This document shows positions 60,001-64,000 of a stretch of 64,000 nt of DNA, piece by piece. This stretch comes from Mytilus trossulus (lineage: Eukaryota > Mollusca > Bivalvia > Mytilida > Mytilidae): contig NC_086383.1 in NCBI RefSeq assembly GCF_036588685.1, forward strand, positions 51,790,448 to 51,854,447, read 5' to 3'. Numbering within the stretch: the first letter of the stretch is position 1; each line of letters starts with the position of its first letter. A model generated the notes under the pieces. It was not told the origin of the DNA and did not search any database. It saw only the letters and a list, made by a program, of their open reading frames with translations. The position numbers and the translations under genes are program-made.

Positions 60001-60746
60001 GAGATACAAATAAGTTTACATTAAATACATTTTTAAGAGAAACTATAAATAACAAAACATGGTCAACATTAATATAATAATGAATAAAGGCAACAGTAGT
60101 ATACCGCTGTTCGAAACTCATAAATCGATAGAGAATAAAACGAAGCCGGGTTACAAACTAAAACTGAGGGAAACACATCAAATATAAGAGTAGAACAACG
60201 ACACAACAGAAACACAACATTAAAATTTAACACACACAGAAACGAACTATAACATAGCAATGGCCATTTTCCTGACTTGGTACTGGACATTTTAAGAAAA
60301 ATATGGTGGGTTGAACCTGGTTTTGTGGGATGCCAAACCTTCAGCTTTTATGGCAATGTTAAATATTACATTGAGTTGACAAGACTACAATACAAATAAA
60401 TGGGAGAACATATAGGACAGAGAAACACACGAATAATGGCTAACAAAAGGTACCAGGTTTAAAATTTAATACGCCAGACTTGCGTTTCGTCCACACAAGA
60501 CTAACCAGTGACGCTCGGATGAAAAAAGTTCGAAAGCCAAAAAAAGTACAAAGTTGAAGAGCACTGAGGACCAAAAGTTCCAAAAAGTTGTGCCCAATAG
60601 GTCTAGGGTTTTCAGCCTGGGATAAGAACATCCTTATTATTTAGAATAATTCATCTTTCAGGATAAGTATGAGAAGAAACCGGGGCAGAGAGGACTTGCC
60701 CTGATTGTTAACTTCATGTTCCATGGTGGGACAACTGAGAGAAAAG
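18535..60746 (+). CDS. Ankyrin-Roc-COR-caspase-like gene, 3' end beyond window
   Basis: Gene-level entry; the exons are listed separately. Joined coding segments: 18535-18552 (candidate start), 19455-19535, 24561-24659, 24995-25093, 26017-26124, 27737-27808, 33263-33314, 46202-46459, 52602-53051, 55813-55970, 56417-57640, 60662-60746. All junctions are AG/GT and keep one open frame (phase 0 through the ankyrin exons, phase 1 across the Roc exons, phase 0 again around the COR exon), giving about 901 residues before the window ends. Domains in order: ankyrin repeats (about 7-159), linker, Roc GTPase (about 208-500), COR (to about 860), start of a caspase-like fold (from about 874). Known ROCO proteins (LRRK1/2, DAPK1, MFHAS1) use Roc-COR as a GTP-dependent dimer switch. 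DAPK1 also pairs ankyrin repeats with Roc-COR and a death domain, so a cytoplasmic cell-death or immune signalling role is inferred. The Roc and COR calls are strong, the caspase call is moderate, and the start exon is tentative. Confidence 0.85.
18553..19454. other. Intron between candidate start exon and first ankyrin exon
   Basis: Nothing recognised. A minus-strand frame at 19113-19397 has no domain and looks like chance. Confidence 0.4.
19455..19535 (+). CDS. Exon: N-terminal ankyrin half-repeat
   Basis: The acceptor is cttacttacag and the donor is caa|gtaggt. The 27 codons carry an ankyrin helix pair (KLYEAAENG, VEDLKLCLANGANID) ending at the usual Asp-Asn-Gln of the beta-hairpin. The donor at 19536 keeps phase 0 and joins to VNGRTALMFAA in the next exon, which restores a normal ankyrin hairpin. 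The alternative donor four bases later (gtaaac) would bring a stop codon into frame. The repeat is split by a 5-kb intron that contains the large minisatellite. Confidence 0.8.
19690..23390. repeat. ~62-bp minisatellite in the first ankyrin intron, interrupted
   Basis: The unit is roughly acaacacatggtctggacct plus gactactcagagtaaataga and caaacaaatataacaact. There are several dozen units over about 2.5 kb (19690-22206) and about 0.3 kb (23092-23390). Single-base length changes (agtaatagac vs agtaaatagac) define subtypes, and higher-order blocks repeat at 20460-21000. The minus-strand frames here (for example 21236-21481) are repeat artefacts. One stray unit lies at 24171-24236. Confidence 0.92.
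22207..23091. mobile_element. 885-bp hAT-like non-autonomous element
   Basis: The ends are CAGGGTTTCCGCTGG and, inverted, CAGGGTTTCCCCTGG (14 of 15 identical). The 8-base direct repeats ctgactac (22199-22206 and 23092-23099) flank it, and both come from one minisatellite unit, so the empty site can be reconstructed. An 8-bp duplication with CAGGG ends is the hAT pattern. No transposase frame is present. Subterminal tggcgaaa words recur at both ends, and an internal block is duplicated (tagtctagaaaagaaaattg near 22608 and ggtctagaaaagaaaactg near 22796). Confidence 0.92.
23391..24560. repeat. Degenerate copies of the 434-bp ankyrin-exon unit, exon lost
   Basis: Words of the intron unit (actgaatc-acactaaatcct, gttttaatggacaa, gtggggtctcattttact) recur from about 23560. 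A (aat)n microsatellite lies at 23985-24030. At 24171-24236 one copy of the 62-bp minisatellite sits where the exon should be and is followed at 24233 by ctactaaatctgatcacatt, the post-donor sequence of intact units. Confidence 0.75.
24561..24659 (+). CDS. Exon: ankyrin repeat, copy A of the duplicated exon
   Basis: Exactly 99 bases, one 33-residue ankyrin repeat, phase 0-0, acceptor attattccag and donor gtatgt. It reads NGRTALMFAASGGHVEVCQL and continues LLLENRCNKDITD, close to the ankyrin consensus (G-TALh-AA--GH-evv--LL). Exon and flanking intron match the next exon's unit 434 bases downstream, so the two are tandem duplicates. Confidence 0.9.
24660..26016. repeat. Introns made of 434-bp tandem units, one copy without its exon
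   Basis: 24660-24994 and 25094-25426 are near-identical introns. At 25417-25430 the acceptor sequence attattcca joins directly to cacaaaatcatgttgttaat, which in the intact copies starts 41 bases after the exon. A further truncated unit at 25880-25940 (cacaacattatccagattat) stops before its acceptor. Confidence 0.85.
24995..25093 (+). CDS. Exon: ankyrin repeat, copy B of the duplicated exon
   Basis: Also 99 bases, phase 0-0, with the same acceptor (attattccag) and donor (gtatgt) context as the preceding exon. It reads WDGWTALMWAACKGHVEVCR and ends with the same LLLENRCNKDITD. Differences from copy A gather in the hairpin and first helix (NGR to DGW, FAASG to WAACK), the surface that usually contacts ligands. 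The second helix is unchanged. Confidence 0.9.
26017..26124 (+). CDS. Exon: third full ankyrin repeat
   Basis: 36 codons, phase 0-0, acceptor ttatattatag and donor gtaata. It reads RDGRTALHLGAEWGYLQVTR then CLVEQGGISPLVKTHQ. The TALHLGA core and the W-G-Y turn fit an ankyrin repeat, with three extra residues before the hairpin of the next repeat. Its flanks differ from the 434-bp units just upstream, so it was not part of that duplication. Confidence 0.85.
26125..27736. other. Intron, unassigned
   Basis: AT-rich. Frames at 26192-26410, 26442-26738 (minus), 27213-27413 (minus) and 27501-27710 have no recognised domain. A purine-rich stretch at 27230-27400 creates the Phe-rich minus frame. Confidence 0.45.
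27737..27808 (+). CDS. Exon: C-terminal ankyrin capping repeat
   Basis: 24 codons, phase 0-0, acceptor tgtatttcag and donor gtacac. It reads GKTPYDLAAAGVFGPHKEVM then EYLQ. GKTPYDLA is the standard opening of a last ankyrin repeat, and the second helix is short, as expected for a C-terminal cap. Confidence 0.85.
27809..28496. other. Intron, unassigned
   Basis: Contains an 89-codon frame (27944-28213) with no recognised domain or splice support. Confidence 0.4.
28497..28860 (+). repeat. Dispersed tandem repeat H copy
   Basis: About two units with ggtcaactatatttggtgta, gtaaggtgtacaactgacag and ctcattttcatggttcagtg. Confidence 0.7.
28861..30284. repeat. Intron with inverted repeat A variant at 29110-29365
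   Basis: At 29160-29360 the minus strand matches the 9600 and 31678 repeat (acttcatcaaaaactacctc, ggggcataaaaa). Around 29845 is attgtggtctgaggcca, one end of repeat M (see 58274). The rest is unassigned. Confidence 0.55.
30285..31135 (+). repeat. Repeat H copy followed by repeat C 3' fragment
   Basis: 30285-30575 holds H units. 30575-30910 holds about nine ~36-base units with gcgcaatagcaagaaatctt and a cacagtatt junction. The C-family end ttcagggttcgacctctgcg is at 31076. The arrangement suggests the C fragment inserted into, or replaced part of, an H unit (join near 30570). Confidence 0.7.
31136..31360 (-). repeat. Dispersed repeat A fragment, inverted
   Basis: On the minus strand it reads tccgttcgtccaccc runs, then aaatgttataaaacttatac and accacaaaatat, as in the copies at 15175 and 210. 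Confidence 0.6.
31361..31677. other. Intron, unassigned
   Basis: No feature recognised apart from a short piece (ctttgaattttgggtcctcc, 31622) related to repeat E at 45465. Confidence 0.4.
31678..32010 (+). repeat. Dispersed repeat A variant
   Basis: Starts tatgccaccgccgtagctga and gggggcattaag, with five tandem tccgtacgtccatccgtacg words, then aaggtagtttttgatgaagt and ctatggacacattcttgttg. Confidence 0.65.
32011..33262. repeat. Intron with a relative of repeat C at 32315-32770
   Basis: 32318 reads tttttacacgaccgccaaaa, then gtcgtggttgtcgtcc and two ~130-base units with ggacaataactttagtttaa and aggctgggattgattttggg. This resembles the 5' half of repeat C at 34289. 32771-33262 is unassigned and leads to the linker exon acceptor. 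Confidence 0.55.
33263..33314 (+). CDS. Exon: linker between ankyrin and Roc
   Basis: 52 bases, acceptor cttatttttcag and donor gtattt. It reads TVMSEKSSGVNAGIGIE and ends with one base of a split codon. The phase change (0 in, 1 out) fits the phase of the next exon exactly. The content is Ser/Gly-rich and not a known fold. This is the least certain internal exon because it is short and has no domain; the phase match is the main support. Confidence 0.6.
33315..34288 (+). repeat. Intron with repeat H copy
   Basis: 33780-34015 has H words (atgtaaactatatttgatgt, tctgaccttgatatcatctt). 34150-34240 has tgaagtcgaaggggattt followed by a tccgtctgtctg run, related to repeat L at 53605. 33315-33690 is unassigned. 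Confidence 0.6.
34289..36255 (+). repeat. Dispersed repeat C, near full length (about 2 kb)
   Basis: Starts ttttatacgaccgcaa and ends tgcggtcgtataaagc, a matching inverted pair. From 5' to 3': a tcg trinucleotide run (34347-34382); four ~190-base units with cttggttttcgcac and aggaattaggggccaaaaa; two or more ~235-base units with tccaaaattaaacttagttt; degraded gcaatagcaagaaat units; and a tail with ttcagggttcaacctctgcg. Coding capacity was not seen. Confidence 0.75.
36256..37121. repeat. Intron with repeat M half element
   Basis: 36669 reads atggtccgagaccacaatta, the end of repeat M (58274). 37060-37090 reads actagggactatattcgtga, the inverse of another M word (cgaatatagttccctttaat, 58319). 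36256-36668 is unassigned. Confidence 0.5.
37122..38245 (+). repeat. Dispersed repeat B, copy 3
   Basis: ctcttttttagctcacccga to ctttagagcctctagt, with the ggccaagtgagct hairpin partner at 37139-37151. Its intact gacacaggctctttagagcc end is the empty-site reference for the transposon in copy 1. Confidence 0.8.
38246..39640. other. Intron, unassigned
   Basis: Relatively CpG-containing patches at 38410-38470 and 38930-39370. No frame with a recognised domain (39204-39410 minus is Ile/Arg-rich and likely random). Confidence 0.4.
39641..41320 (+). repeat. Repeat K: ~120-bp tandem array 'ccatatatattcttgta', copy 1
   Basis: About ten diverged units with aaaccatatatattcttgta, ggggacaataaaacaaatga and aacttgtaaacggtcaacat, each with a C-rich stretch (gtcaccccaccccctctt). 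Head: ctaagaaccctatggtattt. Tail: tgggagctttgtttgggaga. A ~55-base fragment of the Mytilus repeat (gatgtggtatgattgccaat) sits at 41184-41235. The minus frames at 40671-41069 are array artefacts. Confidence 0.8.
41321..44328. other. Intron, unassigned, about 3 kb
   Basis: No repeat family, domain or RNA gene recognised. Frames at 41532-41750 (minus), 41892-42083 and 43497-43736 (minus) show no family features. The sequence at 44056-44096 is unusually GC-rich for the window. Confidence 0.4.
44329..45381 (+). repeat. Dispersed repeat D, full copy
   Basis: Starts tttttgtcgagccttcgact with a cggcgtcggcgtcggcgg run and ends at the palindrome gggttccgcggaaccc (45363-45378). Inside are four to five diverged ~190-base units with cttaaactatactggattac, ggacagaagcttgtttatga and agtttttctgcagggaaaca. 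An inverted shorter copy is at 60941-61436. Confidence 0.75.
45382..46201. repeat. Repeat E inverted pair (hairpin) and end of intron
   Basis: 45465-45566 and 45621-45724 are inverse copies of about 100 bases (cacaactttttggaattttg against caaagttctaaaaagttgtg) around a 54-base loop holding acgaaacgcgcgtctggcgt. The arms are imperfect. A single inverted half copy lies at 60450-60598. 45725-46201 is unassigned and ends in the P-loop exon acceptor. Confidence 0.75.
46202..46459 (+). CDS. Exon: start of Roc GTPase domain with P-loop
   Basis: 258 bases, acceptor tgactttgtag and donor gtatga (46460), phase 1-1. After a helical lead-in (KRSVELYLKLLESGSEKKRD) comes beta-strand RLVVVG and the Walker A motif GKKGAGKTSLIKRLFGED, about residues 215-222 of the model. 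Lys and Thr needed for phosphate and Mg binding are present. Candidate switch I residues (TSTNGIEIHKIKC) follow, as in MFHAS1-like Roc domains. Reading past the donor gives only 13 further codons before a stop. Confidence 0.92.
46460..47202 (+). repeat. Intron with repeat H copy
   Basis: 46840-47060 carries diverged H words (gagtcaactatacgtggtgt, atttgactttgacctaattt). The remainder is unassigned. Confidence 0.55.
47203..47785. mobile_element. 583-bp MITE-like element
   Basis: The ends are aaaggagaaggtccggtaag and, inverted, aaaggagtaggtccggcaag. A second inverted pair lies inside (gtggccgcatccg near 47440 and cgaatgcggccac near 47526). The frame at 47374-47571 spans that palindrome and is not a transposase. 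A target duplication could not be defined. Confidence 0.7.
47786..49004. repeat. Intron with a ~103-bp tandem duplication
   Basis: 48013-48110 and 48116-48212 match closely (gtatatgcaatcttttaagt / gtgtatgcaatctttcaagt, then actgaatttctttctgtcag, acacaggc). The rest is unassigned. The frame at 48843-49097 runs into the direct repeat and is not supported. Confidence 0.65.
49005..49476. repeat. 472-bp direct repeat, copy 1
   Basis: Starts ggaagtacacccctaattca and ends attagtggtgttacaccta. It is identical, by base-by-base reading, to 50348-50819. Its two ends are weakly inverse to each other (gtacacccctaattcatggt against gtaacaccactaattcaggc), as in a small TIR element. The 124-codon frame inside is the same in both copies and has no domain. 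Confidence 0.85.
49477..50347. other. Spacer between identical direct repeats
   Basis: 871 AT-rich bases with no open frame. No tRNA-primer site was recognised next to copy 1 and no polypurine tract next to copy 2, so an LTR element is not clearly supported. Confidence 0.5.
50348..50819. repeat. 472-bp direct repeat, copy 2
   Basis: Identical to 49005-49476. Flanks differ outside the repeat (gtaata before, atcccgg after), so the homology ends sharply. Confidence 0.85.
50820..52601 (+). repeat. Intron with repeat K, copy 2 (about 51130-52290)
   Basis: Head ctatagaaccctatggcatt (51193). Seven or so units with aaaccatatatattcttgta-like words and C-rich joins. Tail gagagctttgtttggatgga (52228). 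Same order as 39641-41320 but more diverged. 52291-52601 ends in the acceptor of the Roc G3 exon. Confidence 0.75.
52602..53051 (+). CDS. Exon: Roc domain with extended linker and G3 motif
   Basis: 450 bases, phase 1-1, acceptor ttctattgatag and donor gtaaaa. The first two thirds encode a charged helix (RLLKEYEEKLQDKG) and then a Thr/Pro/Ser/Gln-rich low-complexity stretch of about 70 residues. The last third returns to the GTPase fold: ATLFLWDFAGDEEFYHTHQT, with the G3 motif DFAG (model residues 376-379), then FLSPDAIYLVVTKLNEAGD. WDFAG-EEFY-THQ-FLS is characteristic of Roc domains. The insert makes this Roc unusually long. Confidence 0.92.
53052..55812. repeat. Intron with repeat L and a hairpin
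   Basis: 53607-54010: agtcccatactgacgaagtc, gggactaaaggtttgc, then a ccgtccgtccg run and two units with ttttgttcggatctgatgat (repeat L; second copy at 62144). 55264-55352 is an imperfect palindrome (aaataacatcaaaaatgtgg against ccacatttttttatgttatt). 54011-55260 and 55360-55812 are unassigned. Confidence 0.6.
55813..55970 (+). CDS. Exon: Roc domain G4 segment
   Basis: 158 bases, acceptor atttctttgtag and donor gtattg, phase 1 in and 0 out. It reads LFQLWMDSIHCYSRLEKDG, a charged loop, then PPIVIVGTWKDALISDVQE. GTWKD (model residues 453-457) sits where ROCO proteins have the T-x-K-D guanine-specificity motif. The strand before it (IVIVGT) and the Trp helix (QLWMDSIH) match the family. Confidence 0.9.
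55971..56416. other. Short intron between G4 exon and COR exon
   Basis: 446 bases, AT-rich, no repeat recognised, polypyrimidine tract (taattttttcttttag) before the acceptor. Confidence 0.6.
56417..57640 (+). CDS. Exon: end of Roc and COR dimerisation domain
   Basis: 1224 bases (408 codons), phase 0-0, acceptor tttcttttag and donor gtaagt. The N-terminal part closes the Roc fold (MSEDELRHIRQEYFISN, a strand with PLKFIQLETKL). The COR signature follows: ELRLFLEFHHEIRALVYF then YIILDTQWLSDAFRYIVT (about residues 580-606), then the winged-helix and beta parts (YYVPCLI, KKSVALFGGIAVFEL). Near the end is a Cys-x-His-x21-Cys-x2-Cys pattern (C827, H829, C851, C854) that could bind zinc. COR mediates dimerisation in ROCO proteins. 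The frame stays open for 85 more codons after the donor. Confidence 0.95.
57641..58273. other. Start of the COR-to-caspase intron; frame open to 57898
   Basis: The donor is a strong gtaagt, but the COR frame stays open for 85 codons more and stops at 57896-57898. 58185-58270 is a fragment of repeat A (ggcattaagttttacccttg). Confidence 0.5.
58274..58968. mobile_element. ~695-bp MITE-like repeat M with internal duplication
   Basis: The ends are ggccaagaccacaattaa and, inverted, ggccgcagaccacaattaaa. Inside, 58490-58729 and 58732-58968 are a ~240-base tandem pair (ttttcggaacatctcttgac, actgtactttacacacacag), and an extra ttaattgtggtctgtggcca lies at their junction. This suggests the right end was duplicated. 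It splits a copy of repeat A (58185-58270 and 58975-59260). No coding capacity. Confidence 0.7.
58969..60661. repeat. Intron with repeat A remainder and inverted repeat E half
   Basis: 58975-59260 has A units (caacaaaatgttatgaggtt, cttattaccactaagtacag). 60450-60598 is one arm of repeat E in inverse orientation (acgccagacttgcgtttcgt ... agttccaaaaagttgtgcc). 59261-60449 is unassigned. Confidence 0.6.
60662..60746 (+). CDS. Exon: start of a caspase-like (peptidase C14) domain
   Basis: 85 bases, acceptor catctttcag and donor gtaatt, phase 0 in and 1 out. It reads DKYEKKPGQRGLALIVNFMF then HGGTTERK. This fits the opening of caspase p20 subunits (Y-M--KPRG-alIINN--F followed by a loop with R-G), including the spacing from Tyr to the hydrophobic strand and the basic turn before the next helix. 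The next exons, with the catalytic His (SHG) and Cys (QACRG), would be to the right of the window. Only 28 residues are visible, so another alpha/beta fold starting with a similar strand remains possible. The exon is in frame with the COR exon, so a fusion is the simplest reading. Confidence 0.6.
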
Positions 60747-61436
60747 GTAATTTAAAATCAAAATTTATTCATTAAATCATGTTCCATTCAGTAATAAGTC
60801 AAATTGATAGAATGAGATAAAACATAACAATCATCATTTTTTTTCTTTGACAATATGAATTTTGATTTCTCATATTTATGTTCTGTGAAAAGGAGTTCAG
60901 GTTGCATTTCATTATGGTCTGAAAGACAGAAAACAATCATAAGGGTTCCGCGGAACCCAGTGTCTCGCCTACTTTATGAATCTAATAAATGTTTTAAAAA
61001 CTTTAACTGCAGACTGTATGTAATGTTAACTGGAATAAAAACTTAGTCCATTTCGTAGTAATATACGAAAAGAAAAGGAATTAAATTTCCTTCAAGATAT
61101 TAGCATTTGATCATAAACAAGATTCTTTCCAAGTTTGGTACAAATACAGGATAGTTTCAGTAAGTTATTAAAAATTTTCACACTTTAACCACAGTGAATG
61201 TTATGTTAACTGGCAGAAAAAACTAAGTCCATTTATAAGTAAAATGCGGATAAACAGGATATTGTTTTGCAAGCTCCTGTCCAAGTTTGGTTGAAATCCA
61301 TTATAGTTTGTGAAAATTATTAAAATTTCCAAAACTTCTAACCACAGAGTGAATAATTGTAGTTGCCACTGATAACCGAATGTAGGATCGCTTCGTCTCG
61401 CTTTTGCGACAGAAGTCACAGGCTCGACAAAAATCA
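60747..61436 (-). repeat. Intron with repeat D, inverted shorter copy (60941-61436)
   Basis: Begins with the palindrome gggttccgcggaaccc (60943-60958) and ends ggctcgacaaaaatcaatat, so it lies on the minus strand relative to 44329-45381. It keeps about two internal units where the other copy has four to five. 60747-60940 has nothing recognised. Confidence 0.7.
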
Positions 61437-64000
61437 ATATACAATACCTGTCTGAAATTGTAAATATCTGATAAGCCACAATATTAAACAAAATAAAGTA
61501 TTGAAGTCTTGGTATTTGTTTCATAATTGACAGAGTTGATACTCACTTTTTCAGTTTAGTAATTTTTGATAATGCAGGTTTCGAAGTAATTTGGTGTGTT
61601 ACATTTATCAAGAAACTGTTCAGGCAAAAATTATCATCAGACTAGAATCTCTACAAATAATTCAACATAGTTGATATCTTCAGTCGTCGTCTTTAATAGC
61701 ATAAGCAACACGACGGGTGTCACATGTTAAGCAGGATCTGCTTACCATTCCGAAGCACCTGAGATCATCCCCAGTTTTTGGTGGAAGAAGACTTTGAATT
61801 CTTCTGAAATCCTATACTGCCGGCTTTAAAATCATTACAGCGTCACTAGTAGTGTTGCCGTATCCTTTACTGTGCTTTACTATTTTATAACCTCCGTGTC
61901 ATATCTTGACATCAATGTTTATACATGATCGGTTTCAAATTTGTCAAATAACATCTGCATCATTTTTATGATTTTATGATGCAAATGTACAGCTAGATTT
62001 GAAAAAAACCCATCACTACCGTTAGTGTTATAATTTCTCGTGTTTTAATGTTTTAATAATGATCTACCTTTTTATTATGTCAATTATAAGATTTCATCTC
62101 ATCTTACATGTACGATATTTATTTACTTGTAACTGGATTTTTTTAGTCCCCTACCAAAATTGAATGGGACTTTAGGTTTGCACTCCTTCCGTCTGTCTGT
62201 TTGTCTGTCTGTTCATCCGTCAGTCCGTCAAATCAGCTTTCCACACTTTTGTCTTCGTTCTGGTTTGATGATTTAGTCTAGAGTTATCATGGTTCATATC
62301 TGATGTTACAGTACTACATTTTGAATGTTAAACCATATTTCTAAGAGAGATAACTCATTTTTTTAAAGACATTCTCTGGTTAATTGTTTTAATTGTTTTT
62401 TATTTTACTCACCATGACGACGTCAAGTTCAATGCACCACTTTGAGTACTTCAGGGGCTCAATTTCTGTATAAAAATTGTCCTGATGAAGCCTGCAGACC
62501 AATTGAAGTGTTGTTGTCAATTTGGAGTATTGTTTTTTTATTTTGTATAAACTAATTTTCTGCTATATACATAGAAAAAAATATGAAGTGAAAGATAATA
62601 ATCTATTTTTATTAAGGCCACACCAATTTGATTCCTTGTTCGACGGACCCGCCCGCACCTATTTTTTTCAAAACAGATTTTTTTTATTTTTTTTTATATT
62701 CCCGCTTCCCGCATCCGGAAATGTAATCATGTCCATTTCCCGCACCGTTTTTTTGGTAAATATTATAAAAAGATATCAACATATGTTTTTAAAATCACAG
62801 TTTAACCTGTATATGACGATTTTAAACATAAATGCACCCCACCACACTGTGTAAATATCTGTGATTATATTTGTTTTAGCATGAAACCTATTTACCCAAA
62901 GCGGGAGTGCTCCGATATAAATATAACGGCGGAAATACCTTTTAAGAACAAAAATTTGTTTCTTTCCCCCTTACTTATATTCCCTATCAACAAATGTTCG
63001 TTGTTAGAATAAAGTACAAAGAACTTCTGAAGGACTTACCTTCAACTGCAACTTTATGGGAAATTTATTTGTGCATCCGAAAGTTTCAAGAAAATGATAA
63101 TCTGAATTTTCATTAATTCAAACAATGCATCTTATGTTAATTTCATGTATTTACCCGGAGAGTACGACTTCAACTCAATGATTCTTGACAAAAATACACA
63201 GATTTAGTTGTTCCGTCTGTATTCAAATCTTTAAAGCATATCAGTCATATTCCAGTTTTATAAAACATGCGTTTTTAAAAAAAATGAAAGTTTGAGTATT
63301 TCAGTATGTTATTGCGATAAGAAAGAGTCAAAAGCACACGTTAACCTGCTCCTGCGTTACGCTTCAAACGATGCACTGTCAGTTGACATAAATATCAATG
63401 TACGAACTTATTTCAGTTGACGGAATCCATATCAAAAGTATGTAGTGTTCATGTCAGTCATTGTTAGAATGTCCCCAACATGCCCAATGATTACCTGTAT
63501 TGCCTTAGTCTTCAAAGTTTTAAGTGATCAAAAAAGGAGTTAAACATTTAACTTGTATAAATAGTCCAGCTGTTTACCATTTTTCGTCATAAGGTTCCAC
63601 CATTATGACCCTCGAGTACGGAACCCAATAATTTGTTGCCGTCAATCATTCATGAAACCATAGACAATATGTATTATATGTCTCGGTCTGATAAAACATT
63701 TAAGAAAATGACCGTTTGACGCCTGACAGAAAAGGACATTACTACCCAGCTGTACTTTTATGTAAAAAATATTAAATGTAAAACAAATATGATTAACAGC
63801 AGTAAATTAGTGGTTCACGATTTGGGTCAAGCACATACAGAAAATGAATAGGTTTGAAATGTTAACAAATACTCAAAACCCAATCCCTGACCTGAGACAA
63901 ACCTGCATTGGATTTATATATATATTAAGCATTTATCAATAAATATATATGTTTATCATTGTTTATATAAATGAGAAAAACAAATTCAATAAATATATAT
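61437..64000. repeat. Intron to window end: repeat L copy and unassigned sequence
   Basis: 62144-62400 is repeat L (agtcccctaccaaaattgaa, gggactttaggtttgc, a tgtctgtctg run). The frame at 62522-62854 is Phe-rich with no recognised domain. No further caspase-like exon could be found before 64000, so the catalytic exons are presumed to lie to the right. Confidence 0.5.

Noticed and set aside
61437..64000. Further caspase exons downstream of 60746
   Set aside because: No acceptor followed by a phase-1 open stretch with caspase-like residues was found in this interval.

Overview
The window looks like nuclear DNA from a marine bivalve, most probably a mussel of the genus Mytilus. It is AT-rich, has short exons with GT/AG borders, and is crowded with dispersed and tandem repeats. 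Several of these I recognise from memory as common Mytilus repeats: the 'gatgtggtatgattgccaat' family, the 'ggccagctgaaggacgcctc' family, the 'agctcacctggcc' family, and the segment coding for 'gacgaaacgcgcgtctggcg'. The species call rests on recognition and was not searched.

One protein-coding gene can be supported. It runs on the + strand from about 18.5 kb to beyond the right edge. I assembled eleven internal or 5' exons plus a candidate start exon by matching splice sites and reading phase. The encoded protein begins with ankyrin repeats (exons at 19455, 24561, 24995, 26017 and 27737). A linker (33263) leads to a split Roc GTPase domain (46202, 52602, 55813) with P-loop GKKGAGKT, G3 DFAG and G4 GTWKD. 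One large exon carries the COR domain (56417-57640). The last exon (60662-60746) begins with what looks like the first strand of a caspase-type cysteine protease (KPGQRGLALIVNF). The order Ank-Roc-COR-caspase-like recalls DAPK1 (kinase-Ank-Roc-COR-death domain). It suggests a GTPase-switched cell-death or immune regulator, and it is the most interesting item here. The catalytic His and Cys of the caspase would lie outside the window.

Layout. 1-18.5 kb: no convincing host gene; nested transposons (1433-2701 holding 1586-2176), a decayed piggyBac-like transposase (about 3718-4980, minus strand), a 75-bp minisatellite (7618-8750), a 63-bp minisatellite (11241-11565), an internally duplicated block with GTCCAGT repeats (11750-13990), and a 185-bp tandem repeat (16602-18072). 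18.5-28 kb: ankyrin exons; the first intron holds a 62-bp minisatellite of about 3.5 kb interrupted by an 885-bp hAT-like element with a perfect 8-bp target duplication. One ankyrin exon lies in a 434-bp tandemly duplicated unit that also has exon-less copies. 28-46 kb: two long introns filled with dispersed repeats. 46-57.6 kb: Roc-COR exons, with MITEs, a 472-bp identical direct repeat and a second copy of a 'ccatatatattcttgta' tandem repeat in the introns. 57.6-64 kb: a MITE, the caspase-like exon, repeats, and sequence I cannot assign.

No tRNA, rRNA, CRISPR array or bacterial-type operon was seen. Exon borders are read by eye and have not been checked against transcripts.
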